A stretch of DNA of 20,605 nt from Chromera velia (lineage: Eukaryota; Sar; Chromeraceae), in the NCBI GenBank assembly GCA_018398765.1, contig JAHBMJ010002279.1:1-20605 (forward strand). Direction: 5' to 3'. The notes beneath the pieces were generated by a model. That model saw only the letters and a program-made list of their open reading frames with translations. It searched no databases and was not told the DNA's origin. The translations under genes were made by a program, and so were the position numbers. The stretch's first letter is position 1. The number at the start of each line of letters is the position of its first letter. Below, one piece after another: positions 1 to 10,673 of the stretch.

Positions 1-1006
1 GTCAAGTCCGCGCTTCTTTCTTTGAACGGAAAGCACACAAAGAAAACGCCTTCTGACTTCTTTTTCCCTTTACGCTTCCCCCTTTCCCATTCTTTCTTTC
101 ACTTCTTGTGCCATGCTTCTGACTGATGCATTCAAGTACGGTTCCGATTGACTGAAACGAGTGAAACGATAGACAGACTCCAAAAGAAAGCATTCATCCC
201 CCATCAACCAACTACACACCACATCAAAACAGCTTTCTTTTCAACCTCTTCTCTTTCCGGCAGCCTTTGCACGATAGACAGCAACAAAAGGACGTATACT
301 GACCCGGTCTTTGAGTGAGTGAAGGAGGGAGAAAGTGGAGATAGCTCCCGAGGCGGTACTCCGTATCCTCGGCCGCTTATCTCCCCCATCTCTCTTTCCC
401 CTTCCACCAAAGCCTCCTACCCACAGTCCTTCCGATTTTCTCAGCCCTCCTCTCTCTCTGGAAGTTCAAATCGATGCAGTAAAGCGCGGTGAAATGAGAA
501 ATTGAAGCGAGGAGTGAAAGGAAAAACAGTCTGACTGAGGGAGCATCCCATCGCTCCACCCTTTTTCTTTCGATCCTCTTTATCTTCTACCTTCCTTCCC
601 ACAACAAACAACCAAGAACCTGAGCTAAACACACCGTCTCTTGCATCAAAAGGGGAGAGAGCCTTTTCAGTGAAACACCTGGAAAGAGGGCAGGCTGTTC
701 GGAAAGAAACAAACTCCGTCTACCTGTCAAAAAGTAAGCATGCATACATGCATGCATAAAGAAACTTCGCTCGCATTGCGCGCGCGCGAAAGCCGTACCA
801 TACATACATAGATCACTGCAGGAAGAACCCCCCAAGCAGAACCTTTGCGGGGCCATCAGAAAGCTCTGTGGCGGGCCTCAAACTCCATAGACTCGACCTC
901 TCACCCTGCATGGCCCACCAAAGGCAAATGGAGGGGATTGAGGATATCGCGCACCGCCATGCATCGCGGGAACGCGTTCGCTCGTTCTCGCGCGCAGGAG
1001 CCCGGC
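1..1006. other. upstream region, no supported gene
   Basis: No coding exon can be supported here on either strand. The first 700 bases are pyrimidine-rich on the plus strand with scattered TTCTTTC runs. Around 738-757 there is a cluster of overlapping CATGCATG-type palindromes. All ORFs are short and have low-complexity or unconvincing translations. The 3' part, from about 845, is open in the frame that runs into the first exon of the RRM gene, so 5' untranslated sequence or a longer N-terminus may begin here. An ATG at 959 with a GCC context is in that frame. Confidence 0.4.
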
Positions 1007-2997
1007 ATGAACATCACGGCAAACAAGTGTACACAGGTAACTTCCAGAACTAACTTTATGGAGCAGGCCGAGGAAGTTCGTATAACAGCTTGTAGGGTCC
1101 AGCGTTACAGGCCGCGTGATTTGAGCTCGGAAATTGATCAGCCGTGTCCCAAAAATTGCACTTTGACAGTTTGAGAGTGCTTTGATTGATTCATTGACCT
1201 TCTAGGGATTTGACATTCTTCTTTTACGTATGAACCGAACTTAAGTGACTTGATGTTTCTTTGTACTGTCATTATGCCTAGAGAAGGCGCAGGAAGCGCC
1301 GTCTGGCGGGGGAGTCGATAGGACCCCCCACAGATATTTTCAGCGTACGTCTTAATAATTCTTTTTGGTGAGCTTTACAAATATGTCTGCATAAGAAACC
1401 AATGATCTTGCCAATCCATGTGGAGACAGTACATTCACATGCGATATTGAATGTTCTCTCACATCTACTCATGTCCAGTTGCCCTAACTGAAGGAACCAG
1501 GGTTACCAGGAAGAGTTTCGGAAGAAAGATGAAGAAACTAGAGGGGGGCTGTAGAACTGGCCAGGGTCCGGCCGGAGAAATGCGGCGCGCGGCCGCCTGA
1601 ACGCGCTCGTATATACGCGCGCCCCCGGCGCCCGCCCCGGTGCCGGCCCGAAAAATCGCGTGCAGAAAACAGTGTTTCGGGGCCCCAAAAACCTGAAACC
1701 AACGCACCTATATAGCTTTTCTGGCACATAGAATGTTAATTCCAGATCATCAGCAATGGTCCTTGTCAAGGGGGAGGAGCCTTGAAGCTAGACACAAGAG
1801 AGGAAAATCGCGTTCTACATGTGAGAGGCTGTTTAAGTTCTTGTGAGGGAAGAATCTATTTCGTGATCGACGTTCACGTTGAAGTTGAAGAAATTTCACC
1901 GAGACTTGACTGCTTTTAGTCGCCAGAACACTGAAATCTGAGAGACTGTCTGGACTTTTTCTTTCGGTTCTCTTTTTTGACCCAACGTTTTAGGATCAAA
2001 AGAGAAGCATGGAAAGCGTCCAGTGGGCAGATGTGACTGTCGCTGGGACTGCAGGGTGTTCCCAGTGTGCCGTTCTGGGCAGTCATATCCGATTTCTTCT
2101 GGCTGAAAATTCGAAGTTACGGGCTCACTTTTTTGGGCAGACTGAGTTGACCACCACAACCATCCGTATGGAACCCCCTCTAGAAAACAGCAGTAGAAGC
2201 TATGCTAACCAAGTGACACCAGTGTCTTCCTCAACAGAATCAGCCCTCTGGACTCACCAGCAGCAGCTCCCAGAGAGTGTGACAGAGCCCGTGAGAGAAA
2301 GGCAGTCTCCACCTACAGGAATGGAAGTGCCTCACCCAGCGGAGACCAGTCCCCTGTCTCATCCAGCACCTGCTGCATGTGTGGCCGAAGTTCCCCCCCC
2401 AACCTTGTGTACCAGAGGGTGGGAGCGGCGGGAGTCTAGCACCAGGGCTGAGGCGGCCGTGCCTTTCTATCCGGCTCTGAACGTGAGTGAACTTCCCCCG
2501 CCACCGCAGAGTGTGTCGACAAACTCCCAGCATCTGACGGTTTCCACTAGATTCTACCCGGCAGACAACCTGGCATTGAGCCAGCCTGTCAGGCCCTTCC
2601 CGCCTCGACCTGCTGGGGCCTCAGGCTCATCAGTGAGCACGAACGACGAGGGGAGCGTCCAGATGCACCTCTGTTCCCTTCATGCCGTCTCATCTTCGGC
2701 CTCTGCAAATACCCGCACTCACAGTGTCACTGGCTCCTTCGATCAATCCCCCCTGCCGATGCAGGAACGGGAGGGGAGGAGCAGAGAGGGAAGCACAGAC
2801 ATGGCAGAGAGGCAGAGCGTGCAACCTCAAGCAGGGAGAGCAGTACCGGCACAGGCACAGAGCATGCCCCTGCCCCCCTCTGAGGACTTCATCGAGAACA
2901 TCCACGGCTGCAATCTCTTCGTCTTCCACCTGCCGAGCTACTGGGATGAGGAGGCCCTTCGCATGGTCCGCTCTGTCTCTCTTTTTCTCTCTCTCCC

Positions 2998-3043
<46 letters not shown>

Positions 3044-3055
3044 TCCCTCTCTCTC

Positions 3056-3088
<33 letters not shown>

Positions 3089-3446
3089 TCTCTCTCTCTG
3101 CGTCTCTTTTTCTTTTGCGTGCGTGCGTGTGTGTGTGTGTGTGTGTCTGTGTGTCTGTGTGTGTGAATTTCTTTTGCGCCCCCCCCCTCGCCATTGGTTG
3201 CAGCACTTCAAACTGTATGGCACGATCAAGAGCGCACTGATTTCCAGGGACACGGAGACAGGGCGGAAGAAGGGGTTCGGGTTCGTCTGCTACGAGGATC
3301 CCTCCTGTGCTCTGAAGGCGATCGGTGGAATGAACGGCTACTCCGTGGGAGGGAAGAGGCTGTCCGTGCAGTTGAAACAGTCCTGCATGAGGCGAAATCA
3401 TGTCGTGGGTGCCACCGCAAACAGACAGACAACGTACGTTGGTTAG
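1007..3446 (+). CDS. CELF/Bruno-type RRM RNA-binding protein, spliced
   Basis: Proposed exons are 1007-1036, 1994-2965 and 3204-3446, giving 414 aa. The last two are firm. Residues 316-402 form one RNA recognition motif: RNP2 is LFVFHL at about 318-323, and RNP1 is KGFGFVCY at 357-364, followed by A-x-x-A-I-x-x-M-N-G and K-R-L-x-V-Q-L-K. This pattern is typical of the third RRM of CELF/Bruno proteins, which bind GU-rich mRNA and act in splicing and translation. The RRM is split in phase 0 after Met334 by intron 2966-3203 (GT...TTGCAG). Joining the exons restores the normal spacing between the first helix and second strand. Residues 1-310 are Ser/Pro/Gln-rich and probably disordered. An in-frame TAG (1991-1993) just before exon 2 is also a good 3' splice site, and joins in frame to a CAG|GTAACT donor at 1037. 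ATG 2009 is the conservative alternative start, and ATG 959 a longer one. A GTACGT donor at 3434 allows another last exon. Confidence 0.8.
1551..1690. other. CpG-rich block inside the first RRM-gene intron
   Basis: This short block is far richer in G+C and CpG than its surroundings. It holds overlapping palindromes such as GCGGCCGC, GGCGCC, GCCGGC and runs of CGCG, broken by a TATATA step near 1611. It lies inside the proposed intron 1037-1993. It has no convincing protein: minus-strand ORFs across it are compositional. It could be a fragment of a repeat element or a regulatory CpG patch. The sequence alone does not decide. Confidence 0.45.
2976..3164. repeat. CT / C30 / GT compound microsatellite in RRM intron
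   Basis: A CT-dinucleotide tract (about 2976-3056) runs directly into an uninterrupted run of 30 cytosines (3057-3086). Then come CT and TTTTCTTTT sequence and a GT tract (about 3119-3164). The whole block sits inside intron 2966-3203 and forms its extended polypyrimidine region before the TTGCAG acceptor at 3203. Read through unspliced, it gives Ser/Leu/Pro-rich ORFs that are not real protein. Confidence 0.95.
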
Positions 3447-4856
3447 ACAGAAGAAGAAAAGACTTTCGTCGGTTTTGTTTCCATTCATTCTCGTCTTTTT
3501 TCGTACTGTTTTTTTTTTTAATCCTTTTTTCATGCACTTGATCGGTGAAAGAAAGTGCGTTCTGTTTGATTTCGCCCCCAGTTGATCTCCTCCATCAGCA
3601 GGTTCCCTCCTCCTCAATTTCCTTGCTTGCTTTTCTCTTTCATTTCTTTCGACCCAGTTGCTTCCTTCCTCCTACACTACTGCGGGTACATCCGCTTTTT
3701 TTGGACCTCATAGCTTTTCCTTCCTGTCCTTGAATCTCTGATCGATCGGCCTCATGTATTCAGCGGACGCTCCACGACACTGACTGCCACACGCTTGTTT
3801 GTTCCTTCCTTCCTACGCTGCAGACACACAGAGACTGCGGGGGGGTGCAAAGTGACGACTGCAGCTTCCCCTCTGACGGCAATCCACAAGGACCTCTCGG
3901 GAGTCCATGCAGGCACCTCGTGCTCGTGTCATTGTGTATGCCACCATACCTCGATTTAGATGTGGTCTTGTTGCCTGCATGGTCCCAACTTTAAAGGGAC
4001 AGTTGCCAGGATGGATGTATAGAGGGGCGGTTTGCGGAATTTCAAATCTGTCTGCATGTCTGCGGGGATTTCAGGTCTACCTGACAGACCCGCATTGTGA
4101 CTGCGGCGTATCAATCAATCGACTCATCCAAGAGAAGTGAAGGGCCCGGGTTGGATATGATTGTCTGTGTGTGTGAGAGAGAAAGGCGGTCAGGCACATG
4201 AATCAAATGAATGAATGAATAAATGAATGAATGCGTGTGAGCATGTGTGCATGTAGGTGAGGACGGAGGGACAGACGTAAGGCATTACCACGAGAGAGGA
4301 TTCGGGAGTGGTGACGGAGGTGTTTTGAGTTTGTTCGCCCAACATCCTCGCAATCCTCGCATCTTGAGAGAGGGTGGCAGGTAAACAAACAAAGGGAAGA
4401 TTGCGTCGTCGCGTGCCCGACCTGATTGAAAGGAATCCGCAGAGAGTTTGTCTGTCTGTCTTTTCGCTTCTGATCCTGGGGGGGCACGCAAGTTCGTTCG
4501 TTCATCGATCCATCTGCAATAATAATGCTGCACCTCCATAGAGACAGACACAGAAAGAAGGGCTAGCAGAGCAGAGCACGGAGGGGGGAGGGGAAGAAAC
4601 GAAGCGTCCTTTCTCTTGAGAAACTTTCGAACGTGACACGGCAGAGAGAAGGGAAGGGCGGCAAGAAAAGCGAGAAATGAAGAGGACAAAGATGATCGAA
4701 GGACCATGCATGCATGCAGGGAGGCAAACTTCGTGGCATGGCGTGGCATTGAGAACGACAAAAGGACTGAAGAGAGTTCAATGGAGGATTGGAAGAGAGG
4801 GGAGGTTGGGTGACGAGGATCCGATTCGACCTTCACGGGATTCTTTTCTTGTCACT
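3447..4856. other. mostly non-coding; possible alternative last exon at 3824-3959
   Basis: Probable 3' untranslated and intergenic sequence of the RRM gene. Only one element can be argued. The donor CAAC|GTACGT at 3434 could pair with the acceptor after CTACGCTGCAG (3823), which has a TTGTTTGTTCCTTCCTTCC tract before it. That splice keeps the frame and adds 45 codons, from 3824 to the stop at 3957-3959, replacing the last few residues of the shorter form. The added tail is Cys/His/Thr-rich and matches nothing I know. An AATG tetranucleotide repeat lies at about 4205-4233. No other gene is supported up to 4856. Confidence 0.3.
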
Positions 4857-4998
4857 CTGCTTTCTCTTTCTTTCTTTCTTTCTTTCTTTGTTTCTTTCTT
4901 TCTTTCTCTCTTTCTTTCTTTCTCTCTTTCTTTCTTTCCTTCTTTCTTTCTTTCTTGCTCTTTCTGTCTTTCTTTCTTTCTTTCTCTCTTTCTGTTTT

Positions 4999-5037
<39 letters not shown>

Positions 5038-5102
5038 CTTTCTTTCTTTCTTTCTTTCTTTCTTTCGTTCTTTCTTTCTTTCTTTCCTTCTTTCTTTCTT
5101 TC
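4857..5102. repeat. CTTT tetranucleotide microsatellite, about 245 bp
   Basis: Imperfect TTTC/CTTT repeats with occasional TCTC, TTCC, TTGC and TGTC interruptions. Long ORFs across it on both strands (Phe/Leu/Ser on plus, Lys/Glu/Arg on minus) result from the four-base unit having no stop in any frame. It ends at a possible splice acceptor, CGCACATGCAG, at 5110. Confidence 0.97.
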
Positions 5103-5349
5103 GCACATGCAGTCGTTCTTCTTTGCCGAAGGATGCCTACGAAGTCGTGCAGTCAAAACATGCAGTCTCTGAGTGGAGATGAGATCCAACCACTTGCTCC
5201 GTTTCAGGGACGGGACTCTGGTTTCTTGCTGTCTCTTCTTCCACGTTTCTTTAACCCCAGAGGCCGTTCGCCCACTTTCCCCTCCGTGATCAAGCCTCGC
5301 CTGATGGCTGATTGACTCAGAGAACAACGATTCGGGAAACGAATGTTCG

Positions 5350-5384
5350 AATCAATGAATGAATGAATGAATGAATGAATGATA
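5350..5384. repeat. AATG tetranucleotide repeat
   Basis: About seven copies of GAAT/AATG. The same unit recurs at about 4205-4233 and 8060-8103 and, more loosely, near 8510-8535. It is a common simple repeat in this locus. Confidence 0.9.
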
Positions 5385-5558
5385 AATCGATGCAGAAAGC
5401 GAAGCATATTTTTCTTGTTTGCCTTTTTCCCCTTCTTCTCCTCTTCTTTTCCTTCTTCCAGCCCCCTCGTTTGTGTTCAAGGCGATTCCTTCCTTTTGTA
5501 CGACAATACCGACGAAGAGAAAGAGCAGACCGGAGCCTATTTTTGTGAACGGTTATGC

Positions 5559-5662
5559 TGTCTCTTTCTTTCTTTCTTTCTTTCTTTTCTTTCTTTCTTT
5601 TCTTTCTTTCTTTCCATCTTTCTTTCTTTTCTTTCTTTCTTTCCTTCCTTCCTTGCTTTCTT

Positions 5663-5699
<37 letters not shown>

Positions 5700-5965
5700 G
5701 TCTCTCTCTCTGCTTTCTTCCTCTTCCTCTCTTTTCTTCTCTGGTATTTTCTTTCTTTCTTTCTTTCTTTCTTTCTCTCTCTCTCTGTCTGTCTCTCTCT
5801 GTGTGTGTGTTGCCTGCTTTCTTCCTTCCTCCCTCCCTCCTTTCCTTTATTTTTTTTTTTCTTTCTTTATATCTCTCTGTGTGTGTGTGTGTCTGTCTGT
5901 GTCTCTCTCTTTTTTTTTTTTTTTCCTTTCTTTCTTTCCCTGTCTGTCTGACTGTCTGCTGTATG
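5559..5965. repeat. mixed CTTT / CT / CTGT / GT pyrimidine microsatellite tract
   Basis: About 400 bp of almost pure pyrimidine on the plus strand: TTTC repeats, then CT dinucleotides, CTGT, GT stretches and a T12 run near 5911-5922. It ends just before TGCTAAC (5969-5975) and a possible acceptor at 5998, so it may be the polypyrimidine part of a plus-strand intron. ORFs through it are artefacts. Confidence 0.95.
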
Positions 5966-6158
5966 TCCTGCTAACTTTCTTTTGCGTTTTGTCGAAAGGA
6001 GAAGCAAAGTTAAAAAATGAGGAGTGTCTGTGCGGATTTTTTACACGTCCTGCATTTCATGAGCCTATGGGTGCTTGCAAGAAGAGTGGAATGCACAAAG
6101 CGTACCTCAGCACTTGCGCCTGTTTTACGGGCAGTCCGTTCGATGCCTTCCTTCTTTG

Positions 6159-8160
6159 AGTGAGGGGGGACAGCTCATACGGTCTCTGAGTTTTTTTTAT
6201 TAATACACTCAAGCGACGGAGCCCAGGGTCGTCCAAGACCTACATCTCTGCAGAGCAAAAAGAGAAAGAAGCGGAAAAGAGAAAACAAAAGAAGGGCAGA
6301 ACTCCGCTTCCGTTGAGACAGACAACTGTGAAAAGCTGTGGGGAAATAGACGGACGGGGTGGCGAATGAAATGGGTGGTGCCGCTTTGGCGTCGTGCCGT
6401 TTCTCCTTTTCTTCACGCCTCATGTCTTGATCTTTGATGCCCTTTCTCTCTATTCAGCTGACAGCCGACATAAAAAAGAGAAGAGAGGGGAAGAGAATAG
6501 ACGGTCTCCGCCGCTGTACTCGGAGATTGGATTGCCGTGTCCTTTCTTTGGTTAGAAAAAAGGACCTGGCAGAGCCAGGCGTCATGCTTAAGTGACCGAC
6601 TGTCGATTCATTTTTCCGCTGGACGTAAACGTATTACCTGAAACAACCGACAGAAGCACACATTGGTCCAGTTTGGTGACTGCTCTAATACTGTTCCAGT
6701 ATGACGAGATGCGGAACGATACAAAGAGGCTCGCAAGACGTGCCATTTCATGAAAGGACTCGAGAGAGCTTGACGCAAAAGAGAGGAAAACACAAAGGAG
6801 ACACATGCTCTCAGAAAATTTGTCACTCTTCCTTTTCCCAGGCGGAAATGACCGGAATGGTCTTGCAGGGAGAAGAGCGGAGAGAGAAAGTAGGAAAGAA
6901 AGAAAGAATGAATAGAAGAAGCTTGGAAGGAAAAGATCACGACTGGAAAGCAAAGAGGGAGCAAGCAAGGGAGAAGGGAAGGAGAGGTCTTCCTGCAGGA
7001 GACGGAAAAGAAGAAATTGACTGACCGTTAATTCTTTCGTGCGCGCGTGAACTTTCCTGCATGCGGCCGGCTCTGTACTGTTGCTTACCCGTCGCAAGGC
7101 ATCCTGGCTTGCTGGCTGGCAGTGCGTACTTGATCTTTTTGCATGCGCTCCGTGATTCAGTCGTCATCCTAGCTGTCGTGTGTGTGTGGCTTTGTGCGAT
7201 GAATAAATGTTTGTTGATGCCCTGCGATGTGGTGGCAAAGAATGACGCACACAACAGAGGCATGAACGTAAAAGAAAAGAAAACCCTGCTGACATTGCCA
7301 CTGTGCGCCCTGGGCAGTTTGAGAGCAGCTTTGCTAGTCGCTGCATGTTTTTACCGCCATTTCTTTCTCTCGTTCAATTTTCCTCCCTTTCGCGCTTTGC
7401 TTTTGTGTACCTCTGTCGCTCACTTTCCACCTGGTTTCCCTTGCGTGTGGCAGAGATGAGAGCGGTCGGGAGTGACAGAAAGAAGTTGGGCATGCAATTA
7501 GAGAGATGATTTCGTCTCTGTCTTTCGGCCCAAGAAGATTGCAGGTCAGATGAAACATTCTTCTCTTATCAATTATCTTGTTCGTCTTTTCTTGCGAAGA
7601 AGAAAGCATTGCCCTTTCCTGTGCCTCCCTTGTCTGTCTGTCTTCACTTTGTGCTGCGTCTTTGTTGTGCAGATCGATTCAGTGCTTGTCTTCGTGTCTT
7701 TCTTTCTGTCTGTCTGTCTTTCTGTCTTTATCTCTTTCTTTCTTTCTCTTTCACTGAATGCTCGATTGATTTCAAGACCTTTCTTTTCTTACTCCTTTCT
7801 GAATTGCGTGGTTGCCTGAGAGCAAAAGTCCGGGGTGGAACGAAGCGACAAATAACTGGGTTGTGTTGTCCGTGTGGAATGGCTCGTTCTCTGTAGAGAC
7901 AACTGTCACTGGTTTTATTGTCTTGCACAATTTCACTTTTTTATTGATGCATGCAAGAACGTCCTCGTATCACCTTGCTACAATAGTCGAGCAGGTGAAA
8001 GATTTTGCCCTGCGCTCTATCTGGCAATAGGTGGTGGTCCATAACCTTGATCGATCGATAAATGAATGATTGAATGAATGAATGAATAATGAATGAATGA
8101 ATGTGACCACTCGAATCGATGTGCGATGCTTTCTTCTCCTCTCTTCCCCGTCTCCTCAAG
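6159..8160. other. no nameable gene; scattered plus-strand exon-like pieces
   Basis: Several short stretches have good acceptors and open frames, but no recognisable product. They are: from 6254 (after ACATCTCTGCAG); 6700-6739 (after CTGTTCCAG, before GTGCCA); 6842-6889 (after CTTTTCCCAG, before GTAGGA, 48 bp); from 7454 (after GTGTGGCAG, a frame ending at the TGA 7507-7509); and 7673-7693 (after TTGTTGTGCAG). The pieces at 6700 and 6842 join in frame in two different ways. CTGT/CTTT repeats lie at about 7690-7745 and AATG repeats at 8060-8103. They may belong with the pieces on either side or be chance. Confidence 0.2.
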
Positions 8161-9268
8161 CGTCCAGATCTCCGTGAATGCTGTGGAAAGAAAAAGACAA
8201 AGAGGTTGCTTTGCCTGCCCGTTTCCTTTGTGTCGGAATATACGGCGGAAGGGAAGGGGGCAGTAGACGGGGAGGTGGTGGTGAGCAGGTATGCTGGCCC
8301 TCTGAGTTTTTTCATTCCATCTCTGTGTTTTCCTTTTGTTTTGTCTTTGTCTGGATCTGATGTCCGTTTTTCCTTCTGTCAGAGAGTGCAGTCTGTCTGT
8401 CTGAAGGAGAACAGGCAGGCGATCGTCGATGCACGAGAGTCGGCACGCATACAGCCGTCGGTGATCTCTCTCTCTAATTGTGGATGCATGCATGGATGGA
8501 GGGATGTATCGAATGAATCGGATGAAGAATGAATGCATGGATAGATGATGCATCGATTCGAGTCGACTTTGTGATTTTAAGAGAACGAAAAAGATGTACG
8601 TTTGTCTGACTGGTCATACCTATGAGTGAGTGAGTGAGTGAGTTTGTTTCTGTGTCTGTATGAGCATATCAAAAGCAAAACCTTGGATTGTCGAATGACA
8701 GTTCTCGGAAGGAAATGGGGCCATGCAGGGAGAGGCTCGATCGATCGACAGGAGGGAGCGATTGTGGTGGAATGCAACAAAGAAATCCACAGAACAAATT
8801 AAGTGACTCTCTTTCTTGCTTTCTGTCTCTCTGTGTGAGGGAGCGAAGCAACTCGTCTCCCTCCTTGCTATGCACCAAGTCGGTCGGTCAGGCTCCCCGG
8901 CTTCCATCCATGCAGTCATGCAACAACCAACAACGAGGCGAGAGAGAGAGACAGAGAGCAGAGTATCAATCCGGGGCTCACATGTCGACTCGTCTGTCTG
9001 TCTTTGTGTGTCCGATTGAGAAGGGATCCGGTGATTCTTTCTTCCGTCTTTGTTTGTTTCTGGTTGCATCACTCGAGGCCGATCCGTCGACTTTGCGTGA
9101 ATCCATTCCCTCTTATCGTAAGGCTGACCAGACCATTGGACGGAAGTCTTTTTTCTCTTTCATTTCCAAAAAGCCCGCCAAGCAGTCCGCAGACCTTGCA
9201 AGGACTGATCGACGGGCACAAAGAAGAAAGGTGCATAGCGGCAAGGAGCAGTGAGGAGAAAGAGCTCT
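8161..9268 (+). other. candidate exons of an unrecognised gene, 8.2-9.3 kb
   Basis: Exon-like pieces: 8161-8288 (42 codons, after the pyrimidine-rich TCTCCTCAAG, before CAG|GTATGC), 8385-8460 (before CCGTCG|GTGATC), from 8840 (after CTCTCTGTGTGAG), about 9077-9117 (before ATC|GTAAGG), and about 9198-9268 (before GAG|GTAAAT). The first two join in phase 2 and give a natural-looking sequence, with GKGAVDGEVVVSR leading into VQSVCLKENRQAIVDARES. The next is in phase 0 and reads GAKQLVSLLAMHQVG. The last reads TLQGLIDGHKEERCIAARSS. I do not recognise the protein. GTAAGG and GTAAAT are the best donors here. The pieces may form one gene, two genes, or partly be chance ORFs. Confidence 0.3.
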
Positions 9269-9279
9269 GTGAGGTAAAT

Positions 9280-10197
9280 GAAAAAGAGCCTGCAAGGGCA
9301 CTCGTAAACGTGTTCTTTCTTTGAGCACTTGTCGCTTTCTCGTCATTGTTCTTTTGCTTCTATCTATTGTCAGCCTCTTCCATCCAAGGAACCAATCTGA
9401 TCTTCTCTCTCGTTCAATGATTTCATGTCTGTCGTCGTCGCCCTTGCATTGTGGCAGAAGTAACGGCGAATTTCTGTCTCACTGCAAAGTTGTTCACACG
9501 CCAAAGGCGCTGTCGGTTTCACTTTTTTCCCGCTTTGAGCCTTTTTTCCTTTTAAGTTCTATGCGAAGGTGAAGGAAGAAAGCTGCACGATGCTTCTAGT
9601 CAATTCGACGGCTTCCATAACCCTTCTTTCATTCTTTTTATTATTGAATGACATTGCACAGAGCACAAAAGAAGGGAGCCAGCTTGCTTCCTCTCTCCTT
9701 TTGTCTCTCGACTGACAGGCTCAAAGGCGTTTTTTCGACACCTCCCTACCGGCCTAGCTGGCATGTACCACCACCTACTTGAAGTCATAGAGTCAACACC
9801 GGAGCGGCTGACTGACCGGCAGCCCCTTCCAAGGACAGAAACGAACACATCTGGCAAGCCTAGCTGGCAAGCATACTCCATGATACTCGCCGGCCATCGA
9901 TGACCTCCCAGCCACTCCACACTTGACCTTACGCACACAGCTGACATGCATACGCACACACGCGTGCGCATACACACGCAGGCAGCGGCAGTCAGAGAGG
10001 AGTTTGCGAAAGCGGACGGGGGAGACAGAGGGAAAAAATGAAATAAAACCATGGGTTGTCAACCCCAAAAAGCAAGTGAAGTGTTATTGTAATTGTCCAA
10101 AGATAAAGCGTCTGATCTTCTTTCTTTTATCATGCATAATCATGCACGGTTCCAGCTTGTCGAGTAAGTCCGAGTACTAAGTCGTGAACTGCTTACA
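9280..10197. other. no supported gene
   Basis: A possible acceptor at 9462 (GCATTGTGGCAG) opens short frames only. From 9600 to 10052 the minus strand has a 150-codon open frame with no recognisable motif. The sequence TGCCAGCTAGGC occurs twice on the minus strand (near 9760 and 9865), suggesting decayed repeat DNA. No splice chain or known domain supports a gene. Confidence 0.3.
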
Positions 10198-10650
10198 GCT
10201 AGGCTTAGAGTGCACTAAAGAGTGCATTAGACTAGGCATTAGAATCCAAAACAAAAAAAGATATTAGAATATTAATTATGATTTTAAGAATATACTAAAG
10301 ATTAGACTACTAAAGACTGTCAGACTTTTAAGATAAAAAAAGCGCTCCGACAGGATGTTACCTAATACTTTATTGCATGGCTTTAATGCTAGCTTTAATA
10401 ACAATTTAAAAAAATTAAAGTGGCAAGCAACTAAATTAATTTCATATAATTAAGGTATACGACTAGGTGTACAAAAAAAAAAACGTCATAAGTTTAGTTA
10501 TAACCTAGCCTAGAACCTAGCTTGCTTACATATATTTTGATATACTAAAAATACAGTAAAATATTAAATATATGAACTCGTATTACTATCAAGTCTATTT
10601 TACTTATCGTTTTAATTCTATGATTAGGATTAGGATTTATATCTGGAGGA
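10198..10650. other. AT-rich island, possible decayed mobile element
   Basis: About 450 bp of strongly AT-rich sequence, sharply different from its roughly 50% GC neighbours. It contains many TTAA, AATTA and TATA steps and repeated CTAG tetranucleotides. AGCTAGG at its left edge (10198) recurs inverted as CCTAGCT at 10516-10522, a weak hint of inverted ends about 325 bp apart. No coding frame is credible. It lies between the plus-strand candidate exons and the 3' end of the minus-strand SNARE gene, where inserted DNA would be tolerated. Confidence 0.4.
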
Positions 10651-10673
10651 TTGGCCTCCCCCCCCCATGCCGA

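Larger units (their letters stand above)
5111..6158 (+). other. candidate exons of an unrecognised gene, 5.1-6.2 kb
   Basis: Three exon-like pieces join with matching phases. Piece 1 is 5111 to about 5219, after CGCACATGCAG, with an ATG at 5133 (start MPTKSC) and a weak GTTTCT donor. Piece 2 is 5462-5552, after a strong TTCCTTCTTCCAG acceptor and before GTTATG. Piece 3 begins at 5999, after a CTAAC branch-like box at 5971 and GTCGAAAG, and is open to a stop at 6156-6158. In that frame the product is about 112 aa with a C-terminal Cys-rich stretch (ECLCGFF then CKK then STCACF). Piece 2 also reads well in another frame (GDSFLLYDNTDEEKEQTG), so the frame is not settled. No family was recognised, and pyrimidine-rich DNA produces many false acceptors. 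Confidence 0.25.

Noticed and set aside
4833-5327. Lys/Glu/Arg-rich minus-strand ORF and Phe/Leu/Ser plus-strand ORFs
   Set aside because: Artefacts of the CTTT repeat.
5300-5360. tRNA gene suggested by GTTCGAATC near 5345
   Set aside because: There is no acceptor stem or T-arm pairing around it; the motif merges into an AATG repeat.
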